Shown: positions 5,131 to 5,566 of the stretch, one piece after another | How the letters are laid out: each line of letters starts with the position of its first letter | Numbering within the stretch: position 1 is the stretch's first letter | Assembly (NCBI GenBank): GCA_947628395.1 | Contig: CANQZP010000078.1 | Span: 1 to 5,566 of the forward strand | DNA length: 5,566 nt | DNA from: an uncultured Clostridia bacterium | Lineage (GTDB): Bacteria > Bacillota > Clostridia > TANB77 > CAG-508 | Reading direction: 5' to 3' | Program-made: the position numbers and the translations under genes | Notes under the pieces: generated by a model | What the model saw: the letters and a program-made list of their open reading frames with translations, nothing else | What the model was told of the DNA's origin: nothing | The model's database searches: none

Positions 5131-5305
5131 CAATTTTTAAATTATCAATAGCAAATTTGATACATTCATTAAAAAATTGATTCATTGATTTTGCATCATT
5201 ATCAACTACAATTTTCTTTGACTTTTCGTACAACTCCTCTTCTAATCTCAATGTAAATGGTATATATTTTTTTATCTCTCTTTTATTTATTATAAAATCT
5301 TGCAT
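5123..5305 (-). CDS. Small ribbon-helix-helix (Arc/CopG-like) protein
   Basis: The 60-residue protein has the ribbon-helix-helix layout: a short basic N-terminus, a strand IPFTLRL (15-21), helix EEELYEKSKKIVVDN (22-36), a turn with the typical AKSMNQF (38-44), and a second helix FFNECIKFAIDNL. Such proteins bind DNA as dimers through the paired strands and serve as Arc/CopG repressors or antitoxins. No toxin-like gene adjoins it: upstream is the end of the GGGtGRT gene and downstream the convergent Spo0A-like gene. The ribosome binding site AGGGTGG is imperfect, with GTTTT before the ATG. The 3' end lies within the T-rich tail of the convergent terminator. No strong promoter is seen in the 44 bases between the upstream terminator stem and the start. 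Confidence 0.75.
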   Translation of the reverse strand: MQDFIINKREIKKYIPFTLRLEEELYEKSKKIVVDNDAKSMNQFFNECIKFAIDNLKIEK

Positions 5306-5343
5306 AAAACCACCCTACTTATTTTACTAATATATAACTTAAG

Positions 5344-5378
5344 AAAAAACTGCTGAAAAAATTTATACTTTTCAGCAG
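5344..5378 (-). terminator. Terminator of the GGGtGRT gene
   Basis: On the minus strand CTGCTGAAAA (5378-5369) pairs exactly with TTTTCAGCAG (5359-5350) around a 9-base loop and is followed by six T residues (5349-5344). It lies 15 bases beyond the stop codon at 5394-5396, a textbook intrinsic terminator. Confidence 0.9.
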
Positions 5379-5393
5379 CTTATTTTCTTTTAA

Positions 5394-5566
5394 CTATTTC
5401 ATAGCTTCTTCTACAGCAACTGATACAGCTACAGTAGCACCAACCATAGGATTATTTCCCATACCAATCAATCCCATCATTTCAACATGAGCAGGTACTG
5501 AAGAACTTCCTGCAAATTGTGCATCTGAATGCATTCTTCCCATAGTATCTGTCATACCATAAGAAG
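5394..5566 (-). CDS. GGGtGRT protein, C-terminal part (cut by window edge)
   Basis: The last 56 codons are present, beginning in SYGMTDTMGRMHSDAQFAG, continuing SSSVPAHVEMMGLIGMG and NNPMVGATVAVSVAVEEAMK, then TAG. From memory this matches the end of the GGGtGRT family, a conserved protein of about 330 residues in anaerobic bacteria that is named after a glycine-rich motif just upstream of this segment. That motif lies outside the window, so the name rests on the C-terminal match alone. The biochemical role is unknown. I recall the family often being next to a NifU-like iron-sulfur scaffold gene, which would lie to the right. The ending is unusually well conserved and rich in Gly, Ala, Val and Met. 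It has its own strong terminator. Confidence 0.8.
   Translation of the reverse strand, partial: SYGMTDTMGRMHSDAQFAGSSSVPAHVEMMGLIGMGNNPMVGATVAVSVAVEEAMK

Noticed and set aside
5123..5305. Toxin-antitoxin pair
   Set aside because: Only the antitoxin-like half is present. Adjacent genes are a Spo0A-like regulator and a GGGtGRT protein, neither resembling a toxin.

Overview
The window is very AT-rich and has the look of an anaerobic, low-GC Gram-positive (Bacillota, probably Clostridia). It shows strong AGGAGG-type ribosome binding sites, extended -10 promoters of TTGAAA/TGnTATAAT type, U-tailed hairpin terminators, a Spo0A-family protein, and the end of a GGGtGRT-family gene, a family I know from anaerobic Firmicutes. 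Genes are short, mostly monocistronic, and lie on both strands.

Layout. Positions 1-147 hold an unusually GC-rich, hairpin-rich segment, probably part of a structured non-coding RNA on the minus strand. It is followed by a terminator and a minus-strand gene for a 126-residue orphan protein with CxxC pairs (197-577), which has a clear promoter. The 557-base gap 578-1134 is not empty: it carries three perfect DnaA boxes, two of them directly abutting, plus a near-perfect fourth and a perfect Spo0A box, so it resembles a replication-origin or DnaA-titration region. A plus-strand two-gene operon (1135-2542) encodes a secreted PepSY/YcdB-like protein and, with an 8-base overlap, a secreted protein resembling a caspase-fold (clan CD) peptidase that seems to lack its catalytic Cys and His. 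Convergent to it, sharing a terminator hairpin, is a 506-residue membrane-tethered ECF sigma factor (2566-4086, minus) whose extracytoplasmic half repeats the same PepSY-like motif seen in the secreted neighbour. A 306-base gap with several inverted repeats, including a large two-stem leader structure, precedes a diverged Spo0A-like regulator (4393-5067) whose receiver lacks the phosphoacceptor Asp. A small ribbon-helix-helix protein (5123-5305, minus) and the C-terminal end of a GGGtGRT protein (5394-5566, minus) complete the window.

How they may work together (inference). The sigma factor and the two secreted proteins look like one envelope-sensing module. The sigma factor is held at the membrane by its own transmembrane helix, its outer domain shares a fold with the secreted PepSY protein, and the peptidase-like partner could be a binding protein rather than an enzyme. 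No separate anti-sigma gene is present. The phosphorylation-independent Spo0A-like protein and the origin-like region with a Spo0A box are a second possible theme, but nothing in the sequence proves that they interact.
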